Origin: Frateuria aurantia DSM 6220
Lineage (GTDB): Bacteria; Pseudomonadota; Gammaproteobacteria; Xanthomonadales; Rhodanobacteraceae
Direction of reading: 5' to 3'
Length of the DNA stretch: 64,000 bases
Assembly: GCF_000242255.2 (NCBI RefSeq)
Contig: NC_017033.1
Span: 3,421,110 to 3,485,109 of the forward strand
Below are positions 1 through 10,265 of the stretch, piece by piece. Under the pieces are notes generated by a model that had not been told where the DNA came from, did not search any database, and worked only from the letters and a program-made list of their open reading frames with translations. The translations under genes and the position numbers were made by a program. The stretch's first letter is position 1. Each line of letters begins with the position of its first letter.

Positions 1-81
1 TGGCGCATCGAAACCCATTTCGAACGGCGCGGTCTCAAGCTTGGCCACGGCGTCTGGGATCTATTGTACCGCCGTCGCTGA
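1..81 (+). CDS. trmB: tRNA (guanine-N7-)-methyltransferase TrmB, 3' end only
   Basis: Only the last 26 codons are in the window; the reading frame is open from base 1 to the TGA. The visible tail contains TxFERRG, LGHGVWDLLY and a basic end, which matches the conserved C-terminus of TrmB (E. coli TrmB ends in a very similar RGHRLGHGVWDL block). TrmB is an AdoMet-dependent enzyme that makes m7G46 in the variable loop of tRNAs. The catalytic domain lies outside the window. The gene is convergent with the LysR gene, with 9 bases between the two stop codons. Confidence 0.75.
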   Translation, partial: WRIETHFERRGLKLGHGVWDLLYRRR

Positions 82-90
82 GCGGCGGCC

Positions 91-1089
91 TCAGGCCGCT
101 GCGGTCTGTCGCTTGGGCACGCCCAGCTGGATGGGCTGTGCCGCGACCTTGCGGCCACTCTCGGTGCAATAATCCGGCAGACCGCAAGCCGGTACGCTGG
201 TACGGCTGAACAGCTGCCCAACCCAGTCGATAAAAGCCTGCACCCGTGCCGACAGATGTCGGCGCTGGGGGTAGATCAGCCAGACCGGCGAGCCTACCGA
301 GATGGTGTCCTGCATGATGATTTCCAGCTGGCCGGCCTCAATCGCGCAAGCTGCCAGGCAGTAAGGCGCCTGAATGATGCCGAGGCCGGCCATCGCCGCC
401 TGGATCACCGATTCGCCATCATTGATGAGCAGGTGGGCCTGCACATCCAGGCCCCGTATGCCTTCCGGCGTGGTGAACTGCCATTGGATGGGCCGACCTG
501 TTGCAGGCAGCACATAATTGATCACACGATGCGTGGCCAGATCCTCGATCCGTCCCGGGCGGCCGAAGCGCTGCAGATAGGCCGGAGCCGCGCACAGCAC
601 GTTGTTGAAATAGCCCAGCTTGCGGGCAATCAAGGCCGAGTCGCCCAGCTCGCCCATCCGGATCGCACAGTCGATGCCCTCTTCCACCAGACCGCTGGCG
701 CGGTCGCTCATCACCAGCTCCAGCCGGATATCAGGATAGCGAGTTTCAAAATCGACCAGATTGGGAATCAGCGAGGCCCGGCCGATGGACATCGGTACCG
801 CCACCCGCAGCTTGCCGCGTGGCGCGATCTTGGCCTCGCCCAGCGCATCCACCGCCTCGCCCAGATCAGCCAGGATGCACTGGCAGCGCTGGTAGAAGCT
901 CTCACCATCCTCGGTCAGTCGCAGGCTGCGGGTCGAGCGTGCCAGCAGACGCACGCCGATACGGTGTTCCAGCCGTGAAATGGCCCGGCTGACGCCTGAA
1001 GGCGTCATGCCCAGTTGCGCCGAGGCCGCGGCAAAACTGCGGGCTTCGACCACACGAACAAAGGTAGATATTGCGGAGAAGTCTTCCAT
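91..1089 (-). CDS. LysR-family transcriptional regulator
   Basis: A 332-residue LysR-type regulator. Residues 1-60 form the winged helix-turn-helix (FAAASAQLGMTPSGVSRAIS, then LLARSTRSLRLTEDG). Residues from about 90 to 295 are the periplasmic-binding-protein-like effector domain. The frame stays open far upstream on the same strand, but the ATG used here gives the canonical LysR N-terminus and a normal length. A 30-residue basic tail follows the effector domain. It is divergent from the RND efflux operon, with 138 bases between the start codons. LysR genes in this position commonly control the adjacent pump (compare MexT and mexEF-oprN), so it is probably the local activator or repressor. 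The effector is unknown. Confidence 0.9.
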   Translation of the reverse strand: MEDFSAISTFVRVVEARSFAAASAQLGMTPSGVSRAISRLEHRIGVRLLARSTRSLRLTEDGESFYQRCQCILADLGEAVDALGEAKIAPRGKLRVAVPMSIGRASLIPNLVDFETRYPDIRLELVMSDRASGLVEEGIDCAIRMGELGDSALIARKLGYFNNVLCAAPAYLQRFGRPGRIEDLATHRVINYVLPATGRPIQWQFTTPEGIRGLDVQAHLLINDGESVIQAAMAGLGIIQAPYCLAACAIEAGQLEIIMQDTISVGSPVWLIYPQRRHLSARVQAFIDWVGQLFSRTSVPACGLPDYCTESGRKVAAQPIQLGVPKRQTAAA

Positions 1090-1153
1090 GGTCGGAAATC
1101 CTACCCCTATTCGTGACTGTATGTCATGAGTGGAATGCCTGAATCCAGGGTTA

Positions 1154-1181
1154 TTGCACTGTCCAGTACACCATATATAGG
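1154..1181 (+). promoter_or_regulatory. candidate promoter/LysR site for the RND efflux operon
   Basis: In the divergent intergenic region a TTGCAC hexamer is followed 16 bases later by TATAGG (or 14 later by TATATA). A short inverted repeat, ACTG-tc-CAGT (1158-1167), lies between them. The position suits a LysR-controlled promoter read towards the adaptor gene. The hexamers are only partial matches, so this is a weak call. Confidence 0.35.
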
Positions 1182-1227
1182 AGACACGAGTCACTGCCGC
1201 CACGGTCGCGGCTACACAGGGGTAAGC

Positions 1228-2403
1228 ATGAACAAGAAAGGGATCATTGCCGCTGCGGCGCTCGCCGCCATCGCCGGGGGCTGGGCCGCCTTGGGTGGCC
1301 ATGCCATGCATGCGCAGACACCGGTGGCCGGACAGGCCCCGATGGATGTCACCGTGGCCCGGCCTGTCAGTCGCGCGCTGACGGATGTCGAGCATTTCAC
1401 CGGCAGCTTGCAGGCCGTGGATCAAGTCCAGCTGCGGCCGCGAATCAGCGGCTATGTCGATACCGTCCTGTTCACGGAAGGTGCCCGCGTCAAACGCGGC
1501 CAGCTGCTGTACCAGATCGACCCTCGGCCCTATCAGGCCGAGGTGGATCGCCTGAGCGCAACTCAGTCCCAGGCCAAGGCCGAGCTGAGTCTGGCCCGCA
1601 GCAATGCCGCCCGGGCCGACCGCCTGCTGGCCCAGCACGCGATCGGTCAGGCCGACGCCGACCAGCAACGCACCGCGGCACTCAGCGCCCAGGCCAGTCT
1701 GGCCGCGACGACGGCCGCACTGGCCGCGGCACGCCTGAATCTGGACTTCACCCGGATCCGTGCACCCATCGACGGCCAGGTCAGCAATGCCCAGGTCCAG
1801 GCCGGCAATCTGGTGACTCCTGAGACCGTTCTGACCAGTGTGGTCAGCGTCGATCCCATCTATGCCTATTTCGAGATCGATGAACACAGCTGGCTGCAGA
1901 TCTCGCATCTGTTGAGCCGTCAGCAGGCGCATCTGCAAGTGGCGCTGGGGCTGGCCGACGAAACCGGCTACCCGCACCCCGGCCGGATCGACTTTATCGA
2001 CAATCAGCTGCAGCGCAATACCGGCACCATCCGCCTGCGCGCAGTGTTCGACAACACCGATGGCAGCTACAAGCCCGGCCTGTACGCCCGCCTGGCCTTG
2101 CGCTGGGGTCAGCCGGCATCGCGCCTGCTGATCGAGGATCGGGCGGTGGGCACTGACCAGGACAATCAGTTTGTCTACGTGGTCGATGCCCAGCAGCATA
2201 TCCAGTACCGGCGCATCCAGACCGGCCGGCTGGTAGATGATCTGCGCGAAGTGCGCAGCGGCCTGCAGAGCGGTGACCTGGTAGTGGTCAACGGGCTGCA
2301 GCACGTGCAGCCGGGCCAGAAGGTCCATCCCGTGCCCGAGACTCGCACTGTCGCGAACCTGCCGCTTGCAACGCCTGTCCGTTCGTTGGCGACGACGCGC
2401 TGA
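1228..2403 (+). CDS. RND efflux periplasmic adaptor (MexE-like)
   Basis: A 391-residue membrane-fusion protein. An N-terminal signal sequence (a basic start, then an Ala/Gly-rich core ending near HAMHAQ) has no lipobox cysteine. Next come the split lipoyl domain (QLRPRISGYVDTV and, after the hairpin, LDFTRIRAPIDGQVSN), an alpha-helical hairpin rich in Gln/Ala, and the beta-barrel and membrane-proximal domains. The start is the ATG preceded by AGGGGT; an earlier in-frame ATG at 1126 lacks a ribosome site and would spoil the signal peptide. The adaptor bridges the inner-membrane pump and the outer-membrane channel encoded next in the operon. The sequence resembles the MexE/AcrA group, but the substrate cannot be read from it. 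Confidence 0.93.
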   Translation: MNKKGIIAAAALAAIAGGWAALGGHAMHAQTPVAGQAPMDVTVARPVSRALTDVEHFTGSLQAVDQVQLRPRISGYVDTVLFTEGARVKRGQLLYQIDPRPYQAEVDRLSATQSQAKAELSLARSNAARADRLLAQHAIGQADADQQRTAALSAQASLAATTAALAAARLNLDFTRIRAPIDGQVSNAQVQAGNLVTPETVLTSVVSVDPIYAYFEIDEHSWLQISHLLSRQQAHLQVALGLADETGYPHPGRIDFIDNQLQRNTGTIRLRAVFDNTDGSYKPGLYARLALRWGQPASRLLIEDRAVGTDQDNQFVYVVDAQQHIQYRRIQTGRLVDDLREVRSGLQSGDLVVVNGLQHVQPGQKVHPVPETRTVANLPLATPVRSLATTR

Positions 2404-2428
2404 GCCGAGGCGCTGCCAGGAATATCCG

Positions 2429-5400
2429 ATGAAAAACTTTGCCCAATTTTTTGTACAGCGACCGATCATGGCCGCGGTGCTGTCACTGATCCTGGTGATC
2501 GCCGGCAGCATCGCCTTGTTCAAGCTGCCGATCAGCGAGTACCCGGAAGTGGTACCGCCCACCGTGGTGGTGCGTGCCAACTTCCCCGGCGCCAATCCCG
2601 AGGTGATCGCCGAAACCGTCGCCACTCCACTGGAAGAGCAGATCAACGGCGTGGAAGGCATGCTGTTCAGCTCGTCGCAGGCCACCAGTGATGGCCAGAT
2701 GACCTTGACCGTGACCTTTGCCCTGGGCACCGATCTGGACAATGCCCAGGTCCAGGTCCAGAACCGGGTCGCCCAGGCGCTGCCCAAGCTGCCCGACGAG
2801 GTCCAGCGGCTGGGGGTGACCACCCAGAAGAGCTCACCGGACCTGACCATGGTGGTGCATCTGGTTTCACCCGATCACCGCTATGACATGGCGTACCTGT
2901 CGAACTATGCCCGCCTCCACGTGAAAGACATTCTGACACGGCTCGATGGGGTCGGTGACGTGCAACTGTTCGGCATGGGCGAATACAGCATGCGGATCTG
3001 GCTGGATCCGCAAAAACTGGCCGTGCGCAAGCTGACCACCGGCGATATCGTCAAGGCGGTACGCGAACAGAACATCGAGGTGGCAGCCGGTGCGGTCAAT
3101 GCCAACCCGGCCCGCAGTGGCGCCGCCTTCCAGATGAACGTGAATACCCGCGGCCGGCTGGTGACCGAGCAGGACTTCGGCAATATCGTAGTCCGATCCA
3201 ATGCGGAAGGCGGCGTTATACATCTGCGGGATGTGGCGCGGATCGAGATGGGTGCCAGCCAGTATGCATTGCGCAGTCTTCTGGACGGCCAGCCAGCGAT
3301 CGCCATGCCGGTGTTCCAGCGACCGGGTTCGAACGCGATCCAGATTTCGGATGAAGTTCGCAAGACCATGGCCGAGCTGAGTCGTGATTTCCCGCAGGGC
3401 GTCGAATATCGCATCGTGTATGACCCCACCATCTTCGTGCGTGGCTCGATCCACGCGGTGGTGCACACCCTGTTCGAAGCCATCGTGCTGGTGGTGCTGG
3501 TGGTGATCCTGTTCCTGCAGACCTGGCGGGCCTCGATCATCCCACTGGTGGCGGTACCGGTGTCACTGATCGGCACCTTCGCGGTGATGTATGTGGCCGG
3601 CTTCTCGTTGAACGCACTCTCGCTGTTCGGACTGGTGCTGGCCATCGGTATCGTGGTCGATGATGCCATCGTGGTGGTCGAGAACGTCGAACGGAACATC
3701 GAACTTGGCCATGAGCCGGCCGAAGCCACCCGCCGCGCCATGGCCGAGGTGACAGGTCCCATCGTCGCCACCGCTCTGGTGCTGTGCGCGGTGTTCATCC
3801 CCACCGCCTTTATCAGCGGACTGACCGGCCAGTTCTACCGGCAGTTCGCCCTGACCATCGCCATTTCCACGGTGATCTCGGCCTTCAACTCGCTGTCGCT
3901 GAGTCCGGCCCTGTCGGCCGTGCTGCTGCGTGGCCACAACGCTCCCAAGGACAGGCTGACCTTGTGGATGGAACGCTGGCTCGGCTTCGTGTTCCGGCCG
4001 TTCAATCGCCTGTTCGAACGGGCCTCGCTGGGCTATGTCGGTGCCGCCAGGCGGATCATCGCCAAGGGACCGATCGCGCTGGCGGTGTATGCCGTGCTGA
4101 TCGGATTGACCGGATACGGCTTCCATCACGTCCCCGGCGGTTTTGTGCCGGCCCAGGACAAGCAATACCTGGTGTCGTTCGCCCAGCTGCCGGACGCGGC
4201 CTCGCTGGATCGCAGCGAATCGGTGATCCAACGCATGAGCAGGATCGCCATGCAACAGCCGGGTGTCGAACATGCGGTGGCCTTCCCCGGTCTGTCCATC
4301 AACGGCTTTACCAACAGCACCAACGCCGGCATCGTGTTCGAGATCCTCAAGCCCTTCGAGGAGCGGCGTGACCCTTCGCTGTCGGCCGCCGCGATAACCG
4401 CTGCCCTCAACAGCAAGTTCGCGACGATCCAGGACGCCTATATCGCCACCTTCCCGCCCCCGCCAGTGCAGGGCCTGGGTACCATCGGCGGCTTCAAGCT
4501 GCAGGTGGAGGATCGCAACCAGGAAGGCCTGCAGGCGCTGTACCAGCAGACCATGGGGCTGATCCAGAAAAGCCGGAAGGTACCCGAGTTGGCCGGTCTG
4601 TTCTCCAGCTACCGGGTCACGGTTCCGCAGGTGAATGCCGATATCGATCGTGAAAAGGCCAAGGCTGAAGGTGTCGACCTGGGTGATGTGTTCCAGACCC
4701 TGCAGGCCTATATGGGTTCGCTTTACGTCAATGACTTCAACCGCTTCGGACGCACCTACCAGGTCAATGTCTCGGCCGATCAGGGCTTTCGTCATGATGC
4801 CGGGGACATCCTGCAGCTGAAGACCCGCAATGCCGACGGCGACATGCTGCCGCTGGGCTCGTTCCTGACCGTGCACACGGTGGCCGGGCCCGAACGGGTG
4901 ATGCACTACAACGGCTATCCCACCGCGGAAATCAATGGCGGGGCGGGCCCCGGCTTCAGTTCAGGCCAGGCCCAGGCCGCGATGGAAAAACTGGCCCGGG
5001 AAAATCTTCCCCGCGGTATGAGCTTTGAATGGACCGACCTGACCTATCAGCAGATTCTGGCCGGCAATACGGCTGTACTGGTGTTCCCGCTGTGCGTGCT
5101 TCTGGTCTTTCTGGTGCTGTCCTCGCTGTACGAGAGCTGGTCATTGCCGCTGGCGGTGATCCTGATCGTGCCGATGGTGCTGCTCTCGGCCATCAGCGGG
5201 GTCTGGCTGTCCGGTGGTGACAACAACATCTTTACCCAGATCGGGTTGATCGTGCTGGTGGGTCTGGCCTGCAAGAACGCGATTCTGATCGTGGAATTCG
5301 CCCGCGAACGCCAGGCCGAAGGCATGACTCGCCACGAGGCGGTGCTGGAGGCGGCACGGCTCAGGCTGCGACCGATTCTGATGACCTCGATCGCCTTCAT

Positions 5401-5614
5401 CATGGGCGTGGTGCCGCTGGTGACCTCGCAGGGCGCCGGTGCCGAAATGCGTCATGCCATGGGTGTGGCGGTGTTCTCGGGGATGCTCGGCGTGACCTTG
5501 TTCGGGCTGATCTACACCCCGCTGTTCTACGTGCTGATCCGTGCCTGGGTGGAGCGTCGCGAGGCGCGCAAGTGCCAGGCGGCGAGTGCCAGGCATATTC
5601 TGGAAGGACATTGA
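2429..5614 (+). CDS. RND multidrug efflux transporter, inner-membrane pump (MexF/AcrB family)
   Basis: A 1061-residue HAE1-type RND pump of normal family length. It opens with FAQFFVQRPIMAAVLSLILV (TM1), followed by the porter-domain motifs (EYPEVVPP, SSQATSDGQ). The TM4 signature AIGIVVDDAIVVVENV carries the two proton-relay aspartates. The second half repeats the architecture, and TM10 (VGLACKNAILIVEFARE) carries the relay lysine. The ATG follows CCAGGAATATCCG, 25 bases after the adaptor stop; an upstream in-frame ATG overlaps the adaptor gene and is not needed. The pump exports drugs or metabolites in exchange for protons through the tripartite complex with its neighbours. Confidence 0.96.
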   Translation: MKNFAQFFVQRPIMAAVLSLILVIAGSIALFKLPISEYPEVVPPTVVVRANFPGANPEVIAETVATPLEEQINGVEGMLFSSSQATSDGQMTLTVTFALGTDLDNAQVQVQNRVAQALPKLPDEVQRLGVTTQKSSPDLTMVVHLVSPDHRYDMAYLSNYARLHVKDILTRLDGVGDVQLFGMGEYSMRIWLDPQKLAVRKLTTGDIVKAVREQNIEVAAGAVNANPARSGAAFQMNVNTRGRLVTEQDFGNIVVRSNAEGGVIHLRDVARIEMGASQYALRSLLDGQPAIAMPVFQRPGSNAIQISDEVRKTMAELSRDFPQGVEYRIVYDPTIFVRGSIHAVVHTLFEAIVLVVLVVILFLQTWRASIIPLVAVPVSLIGTFAVMYVAGFSLNALSLFGLVLAIGIVVDDAIVVVENVERNIELGHEPAEATRRAMAEVTGPIVATALVLCAVFIPTAFISGLTGQFYRQFALTIAISTVISAFNSLSLSPALSAVLLRGHNAPKDRLTLWMERWLGFVFRPFNRLFERASLGYVGAARRIIAKGPIALAVYAVLIGLTGYGFHHVPGGFVPAQDKQYLVSFAQLPDAASLDRSESVIQRMSRIAMQQPGVEHAVAFPGLSINGFTNSTNAGIVFEILKPFEERRDPSLSAAAITAALNSKFATIQDAYIATFPPPPVQGLGTIGGFKLQVEDRNQEGLQALYQQTMGLIQKSRKVPELAGLFSSYRVTVPQVNADIDREKAKAEGVDLGDVFQTLQAYMGSLYVNDFNRFGRTYQVNVSADQGFRHDAGDILQLKTRNADGDMLPLGSFLTVHTVAGPERVMHYNGYPTAEINGGAGPGFSSGQAQAAMEKLARENLPRGMSFEWTDLTYQQILAGNTAVLVFPLCVLLVFLVLSSLYESWSLPLAVILIVPMVLLSAISGVWLSGGDNNIFTQIGLIVLVGLACKNAILIVEFARERQAEGMTRHEAVLEAARLRLRPILMTSIAFIMGVVPLVTSQGAGAEMRHAMGVAVFSGMLGVTLFGLIYTPLFYVLIRAWVERREARKCQAASARHILEGH

Positions 5615-5615
5615 G

Positions 5616-7076
5616 ATGAAAAAATCCGCATGGACTTTGCTGGCATCCAGCCTGCTGCTGGCCGGCTGCGTCAGCGTCGGCCCCGATTATCGCGCGCCGA
5701 TGCCAAAGGCACCGGTGATCCAGGGGCTGGACCCGGCCCGGGAATCGGCCGCGCAGTTCCAGGCCCAATGGTGGCGCCAGTTTCGCGATCCGACCTTGGA
5801 CCGTCTGATCCAACGCGCCGTGGCTGGCAATCTGGATCTGAAACTGGCCCTGGCCCGCTTGCGCGAGGCCCGCGCCGAAGTCTCCCATGCACGCTCCGGA
5901 GAAATTCCGGACGTGCAGACCGGCATCGACTACTCCCGCACGCTGGAGCAATATCCCGGCTTCAGCCGCCAGCGGCTGGACATCCGCAATTACCAGATGG
6001 GCTTTGATGCCAGTTGGGAAGTCGATCTGTTCGGCGGCATCCGCCGCAATATCGAAGCCGCCCATGCCGAGGCGACCGGATCGGTGGCCGATCTGCAAGC
6101 GGCCCAGGTCAGTCTGATCGCCGAGGTGGCCCGCGATTATTTCGCCCTGCGCGGGACCCAGCTGCGCATGAATGTCGCCCAGCGGACGATTGCCAATCAG
6201 CAGCAGACCCTGGGCCTGACCCGCTCCCGCGAGCAGATCGGCACCGGCTCCGAACAGGATGTGGCCAGTGCCCGCGCCCGGCTGGAGGCCGTGCAGGCCC
6301 ATCTGCCCAGTCTGCAGGCCGAGGCCAGTGCCGAGACCTTCCGCTTGGCCGTGCTGCTGGGCCAGCGTCCGGGTGAACTGGATATCGATCTTTCGCCCGC
6401 GAAGTACCGGCCCATCGACGTGGTGCTGCCGCTGGGTCAGGCCGGCGACGTGTTGGCCCGACGGCCGGATATCCGCGCTGCCCAAGCGCGCTGGCATGCG
6501 GCAACGGCCCGGATCGGGGTAGCCAAGGCCGATTTCTATCCCCATCTGCGGCTGGGCGGTTTTTTCGGCCTGTTGTCGGGAACCGATGCCGGCCTGCTGT
6601 CCAATGCCAGCCGAGCCTGGTCGTTTGCGCCCAGCATCAGCTGGCAGGGCCTGAACGTGACGCGCGTGCTGTCGCGTCTGCACCAGAGTGAAGCCCAGGC
6701 CGATCAGGCGCAGATCAGCTATCAGCAGACGCTGCTGGCCGCGATCGAGGATGTCGACAATGCCGTGGAAGGCTACAACCGGCAGCGCGAACGTACCGTC
6801 CACCTGCTGGCGCAAGCCGATGCCAGCGAACGGGCGGCATCGCTGGCCCGGATCCGCTACCAGGAAGGCGCGACCGGCTTCCTCGAGCTGCTTGATGCCG
6901 AACGGGTGCAGCTGGCGGCCGAAGATGATCTGGCCATTGCCCAGGCCGACATCAACACCCGTGCGGTGGCCTTGTACAAGGCGCTGGGTGGCGGTTGGCA
7001 GGCCTGCGGCGACGTGAACTGTCGAGCGCTGCAGTCGCCCTTGGCTGTCAACCGTCCGGTACAAGACCCACGTTGA
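5616..7076 (+). CDS. outer-membrane efflux lipoprotein (NodT/OprM family)
   Basis: A 486-residue outer-membrane factor. The N-terminus is a lipoprotein signal with lipobox LLAGC, so Cys21 or thereabouts is lipidated. Two OEP repeats follow (WWRQFRDPTLDRLIQ and the long helices; RRPDIRAAQARW; YQEGATGFLELLDAERVQL), as in OprN/OprM. The gene starts one base after the pump stop, behind a GGAAGGA ribosome site, so it is translationally tied to the pump. It provides the trimeric exit duct for this RND system. Confidence 0.95.
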   Translation: MKKSAWTLLASSLLLAGCVSVGPDYRAPMPKAPVIQGLDPARESAAQFQAQWWRQFRDPTLDRLIQRAVAGNLDLKLALARLREARAEVSHARSGEIPDVQTGIDYSRTLEQYPGFSRQRLDIRNYQMGFDASWEVDLFGGIRRNIEAAHAEATGSVADLQAAQVSLIAEVARDYFALRGTQLRMNVAQRTIANQQQTLGLTRSREQIGTGSEQDVASARARLEAVQAHLPSLQAEASAETFRLAVLLGQRPGELDIDLSPAKYRPIDVVLPLGQAGDVLARRPDIRAAQARWHAATARIGVAKADFYPHLRLGGFFGLLSGTDAGLLSNASRAWSFAPSISWQGLNVTRVLSRLHQSEAQADQAQISYQQTLLAAIEDVDNAVEGYNRQRERTVHLLAQADASERAASLARIRYQEGATGFLELLDAERVQLAAEDDLAIAQADINTRAVALYKALGGGWQACGDVNCRALQSPLAVNRPVQDPR

Positions 7077-7082
7077 GACCAC

Positions 7083-7129
7083 AAAAAGCCGGAACCAGAT
7101 CCGCCGTATCACGACAGTCCGGTTCCGGC
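7083..7129 (-). terminator. intrinsic terminator between convergent efflux and zapA units
   Basis: A 9-bp perfect inverted repeat, GCCGGAACC (7088-7096) and GGTTCCGGC (7121-7129), has five A's on its left side, which are five U's at the end of a minus-strand transcript. It fits termination of the zapA unit and may also stop read-through from the efflux operon. The 24-base loop is long, so strength is uncertain. Confidence 0.55.
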
Positions 7130-7194
7130 GGCGTCCCTCTTTATCGGCGTTGATCAGGGCCGGCCGCTGGCCGGCCTGATCCCCCATCTCCGGG

Positions 7195-7491
7195 TCAGAT
7201 CGGATCCAGCGCGGCCTGCATCACCGCCAGCTGCTGTTGCAGGCGTTGCATCTGCTGCTGCTGCTGACGCTGTTCAAGCAGTTGCTGACGGCACAGACGC
7301 AGCGCCGCCAAGGTCAGGCGCTCCCGGTCATCGGCCAGGGCCCGCGCCGGACCCGAGATCGATCCCAGGGTCCGGTTCAGCAGGGCGGTCGAGGCTTGCA
7401 ACAGCTCGACCTCATCACCTGCCACCTCGAACTGGTAGCTGGTTCCCAGCACCTCGACCGAGGAAATCACCTTGCCGTCTGTCGCCGCCAA
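7195..7491 (-). CDS. zapA: cell division protein ZapA
   Basis: A 98-residue protein. The first 45 residues form the ZapA globular domain (SSVEVLGTSYQFEVAGDEVELLQAS). A Gln-rich coiled coil (RQQLLEQRQQQQQMQRLQQQ) leads to the C-terminus. ZapA tetramers cross-link FtsZ filaments at the Z-ring in the cytoplasm. The frame starts at TTG, 5 bases after the stop of the upstream gene; a GTG seven codons in is an alternative start. The two genes form a tight unit. The poly-Gln run is coded by a CTG/TTG/CAG-rich low-complexity tract. Confidence 0.9.
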   Translation of the reverse strand: MAATDGKVISSVEVLGTSYQFEVAGDEVELLQASTALLNRTLGSISGPARALADDRERLTLAALRLCRQQLLEQRQQQQQMQRLQQQLAVMQAALDPI

Positions 7492-7496
7492 AGGAC

Positions 7497-7796
7497 TCAG
7501 GCTCCGTGCGGCTGGCTGGGCGCGGCCACCGGAGCAGCGGGCGCAGCAGCAGGCGCGGCCGGAGCGACATTCGCCTCGGCGGCATCCTTCAGCAGGCTCA
7601 GCAAGGCGTGCATGCGCTGCTCACCCATGGCGTGCTTGTCTTCCTGTTCCATCAGGCTCAGTTCCAGCTTCTCGCACAGCTCGCGCGATTCGCCCAGCTG
7701 CTGGCTCAACTGGGCTTTTTCGCCGCGCAGCTGTTCCACCAGCAGCAGCAGGTTCTTGATGCCCTGCTCCACATCGATAATCGTCTGTTCCATCAT
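7497..7796 (-). CDS. small coiled-coil protein upstream of zapA (TIGR02449-like)
   Basis: A 99-residue protein. Residues 1-70 are a predicted coiled coil (MMEQTIIDVEQGIKNLLLLV, then QLRGEKAQLSQQLGESRELC). The tail is almost pure Ala/Pro (AEANVAPAAPAAAPAAPVAA). Short coiled-coil proteins of the TIGR02449 family sit directly upstream of zapA in many gammaproteobacteria, and this looks like a member with an extended Ala/Pro tail. The start is the first of two adjacent ATGs, behind GAGG. An in-frame ATG at 7844 gives an implausible hydrophobic N-terminus. A role alongside ZapA, analogous to ZapB, is inferred from shape and position only. Confidence 0.75.
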   Translation of the reverse strand: MMEQTIIDVEQGIKNLLLLVEQLRGEKAQLSQQLGESRELCEKLELSLMEQEDKHAMGEQRMHALLSLLKDAAEANVAPAAPAAAPAAPVAAPSQPHGA

Positions 7797-7820
7797 GTCT
7801 TGCCTCAAAACCAAAACTGC

Positions 7821-7882
7821 AAAAAAGGCCGGAAAGGGTATCAAATCCGGGACCGGTCAAGCCAAATACCGGCTGACCGGCC
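7821..7882 (-). terminator. probable hemB terminator
   Basis: CCGGCC (7877-7882) and GGCCGG (7827-7832) can pair, and six A's follow on the left, which read as six U's on the minus strand. The structure lies just downstream of the hemB stop. The loop is about 44 bases and contains further CCGG pairing, so the fold is not certain. Confidence 0.4.
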
Positions 7883-7892
7883 GGTATCGCGC

Positions 7893-9193
<1,301 letters not shown>

Positions 9194-10216
9194 ATGGTCG
9201 CCAGTCACGCTGCCCCGACGCTACTCGCCGACTTGGGCGGAACCAACGTCCGCTTTGCCATCTCCCATCCCGACCGGGAACGGCCGATGCTGGAAGAAAG
9301 CATCCGCCGCTACCATGTCGCTGATTTCGGTTCGCTGGGCGAGGCGGCGGCGGAATATCTGCGCGATACCGGTCTGGAGGCCAGGCGAGCGATCATCGCC
9401 GCGGCCGGCCGCATCGTCGACAACGAGTCGGTGAAGATCACCAACAATCCCTGGCAGATTTCTTCCCGTGAGCTGGCGGGCAAGCTGAAGCTGGAGTCGG
9501 TGCATCTGGTCAATGACTTCGCGGCCCAGAGCATGGCCGTGCTGTTGCTGCAGCCCAAGGATCTGGTGCCGGTCGGCCCGCTGGCCCTGCCCGAACCTGG
9601 CCATGACGAGGAACAGACTTTCGTCATCGTGGGACCCGGTACCGGTCTGGGCGTGGGCGGCCTGCTGCTGCGCCCCGGTGGCCGCAGCAGCATTCTGCAG
9701 ACCGAAGGCGGCCACGCCGGCTTTGCCGCGCATACCGCCGAAGACATCGAGATCCTGCGCTATCTCAATGTGCGCTTCGGCCGGGTTTCCAGCGAACGCC
9801 TGCTGAGCGGTCAGGGACTGGTCAATCTGTATGACGCGATCTGCGCGATCCAGGGCAAGAAGGCCGAAGCCCTGAAACCGGAGGACGTCACCCGCCTGGC
9901 CGAGACCGGTGCCGACACCCTGTGCGAACAGGCACTGGAAACCTTTGCCGGCATTTTCGGCAGCGTCTCCGGCGATCTGGTGCTGGGCATCGGCGGCTGG
10001 GATGGGGTCTATCTGACCGGCGGCATGATTCCGATCCTGCTGCCATGGGTGCAGAAAGGCCTGTTCCGGCAACGCTTCGAAGCCAAGGGCCGCTTCCAGG
10101 AAACCATGGCGACGGTACCGACCCAGGCGATCATGAATCCGGAGCCGGGCCTGGTCGGTTGTGCCGCCATGTCCGTTGCCGAATCCGGCGGCAAGCTGAT
10201 GCACCGCTTCAACTGA
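9194..10216 (+). CDS. glk: glucokinase
   Basis: A 340-residue group A glucokinase, which phosphorylates glucose with ATP to glucose 6-phosphate in the cytoplasm. The N-terminal phosphate-binding motif LLADLGGTNVRFAI, the sugar-binding LVNDFAAQSMAV and GPGTGLGVGGLL, the EGGHAGFA segment and the C-terminal YLTGGMIP are all present in family order. The ATG has an AAGGAT ribosome site. It is a single gene, convergent with the D-lactate dehydrogenase gene. Confidence 0.95.
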   Translation: MVASHAAPTLLADLGGTNVRFAISHPDRERPMLEESIRRYHVADFGSLGEAAAEYLRDTGLEARRAIIAAAGRIVDNESVKITNNPWQISSRELAGKLKLESVHLVNDFAAQSMAVLLLQPKDLVPVGPLALPEPGHDEEQTFVIVGPGTGLGVGGLLLRPGGRSSILQTEGGHAGFAAHTAEDIEILRYLNVRFGRVSSERLLSGQGLVNLYDAICAIQGKKAEALKPEDVTRLAETGADTLCEQALETFAGIFGSVSGDLVLGIGGWDGVYLTGGMIPILLPWVQKGLFRQRFEAKGRFQETMATVPTQAIMNPEPGLVGCAAMSVAESGGKLMHRFN

Positions 10217-10225
10217 AAACCTGAT

Positions 10226-10259
10226 CGATGAGCCGGACCTGATACCGGCCGGCTCATCG
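10226..10259. terminator. bidirectional hairpin between glk and the D-lactate dehydrogenase gene
   Basis: An 11-bp perfect inverted repeat, CGATGAGCCGG (10226-10236) and CCGGCTCATCG (10249-10259), lies between two convergent stop codons. There is no U-tract on either strand, so it may act as a 3'-end stabiliser or Rho-assisted stop rather than a classic terminator. Confidence 0.5.
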
Positions 10260-10265
10260 GCGACC

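Noticed and set aside
1090-2850. Minus-strand reading frame continuing upstream of the LysR gene to make a 919-residue protein
   Set aside because: The upstream part is the antisense of the efflux adaptor and pump genes, and the LysR protein has its own ATG giving the canonical N-terminus.
7077-7194. 6S RNA next to zapA
   Set aside because: In many gammaproteobacteria ssrS follows zapA. Here the gap is only 118 bases and holds a terminator, with no 6S-like long bubble structure.
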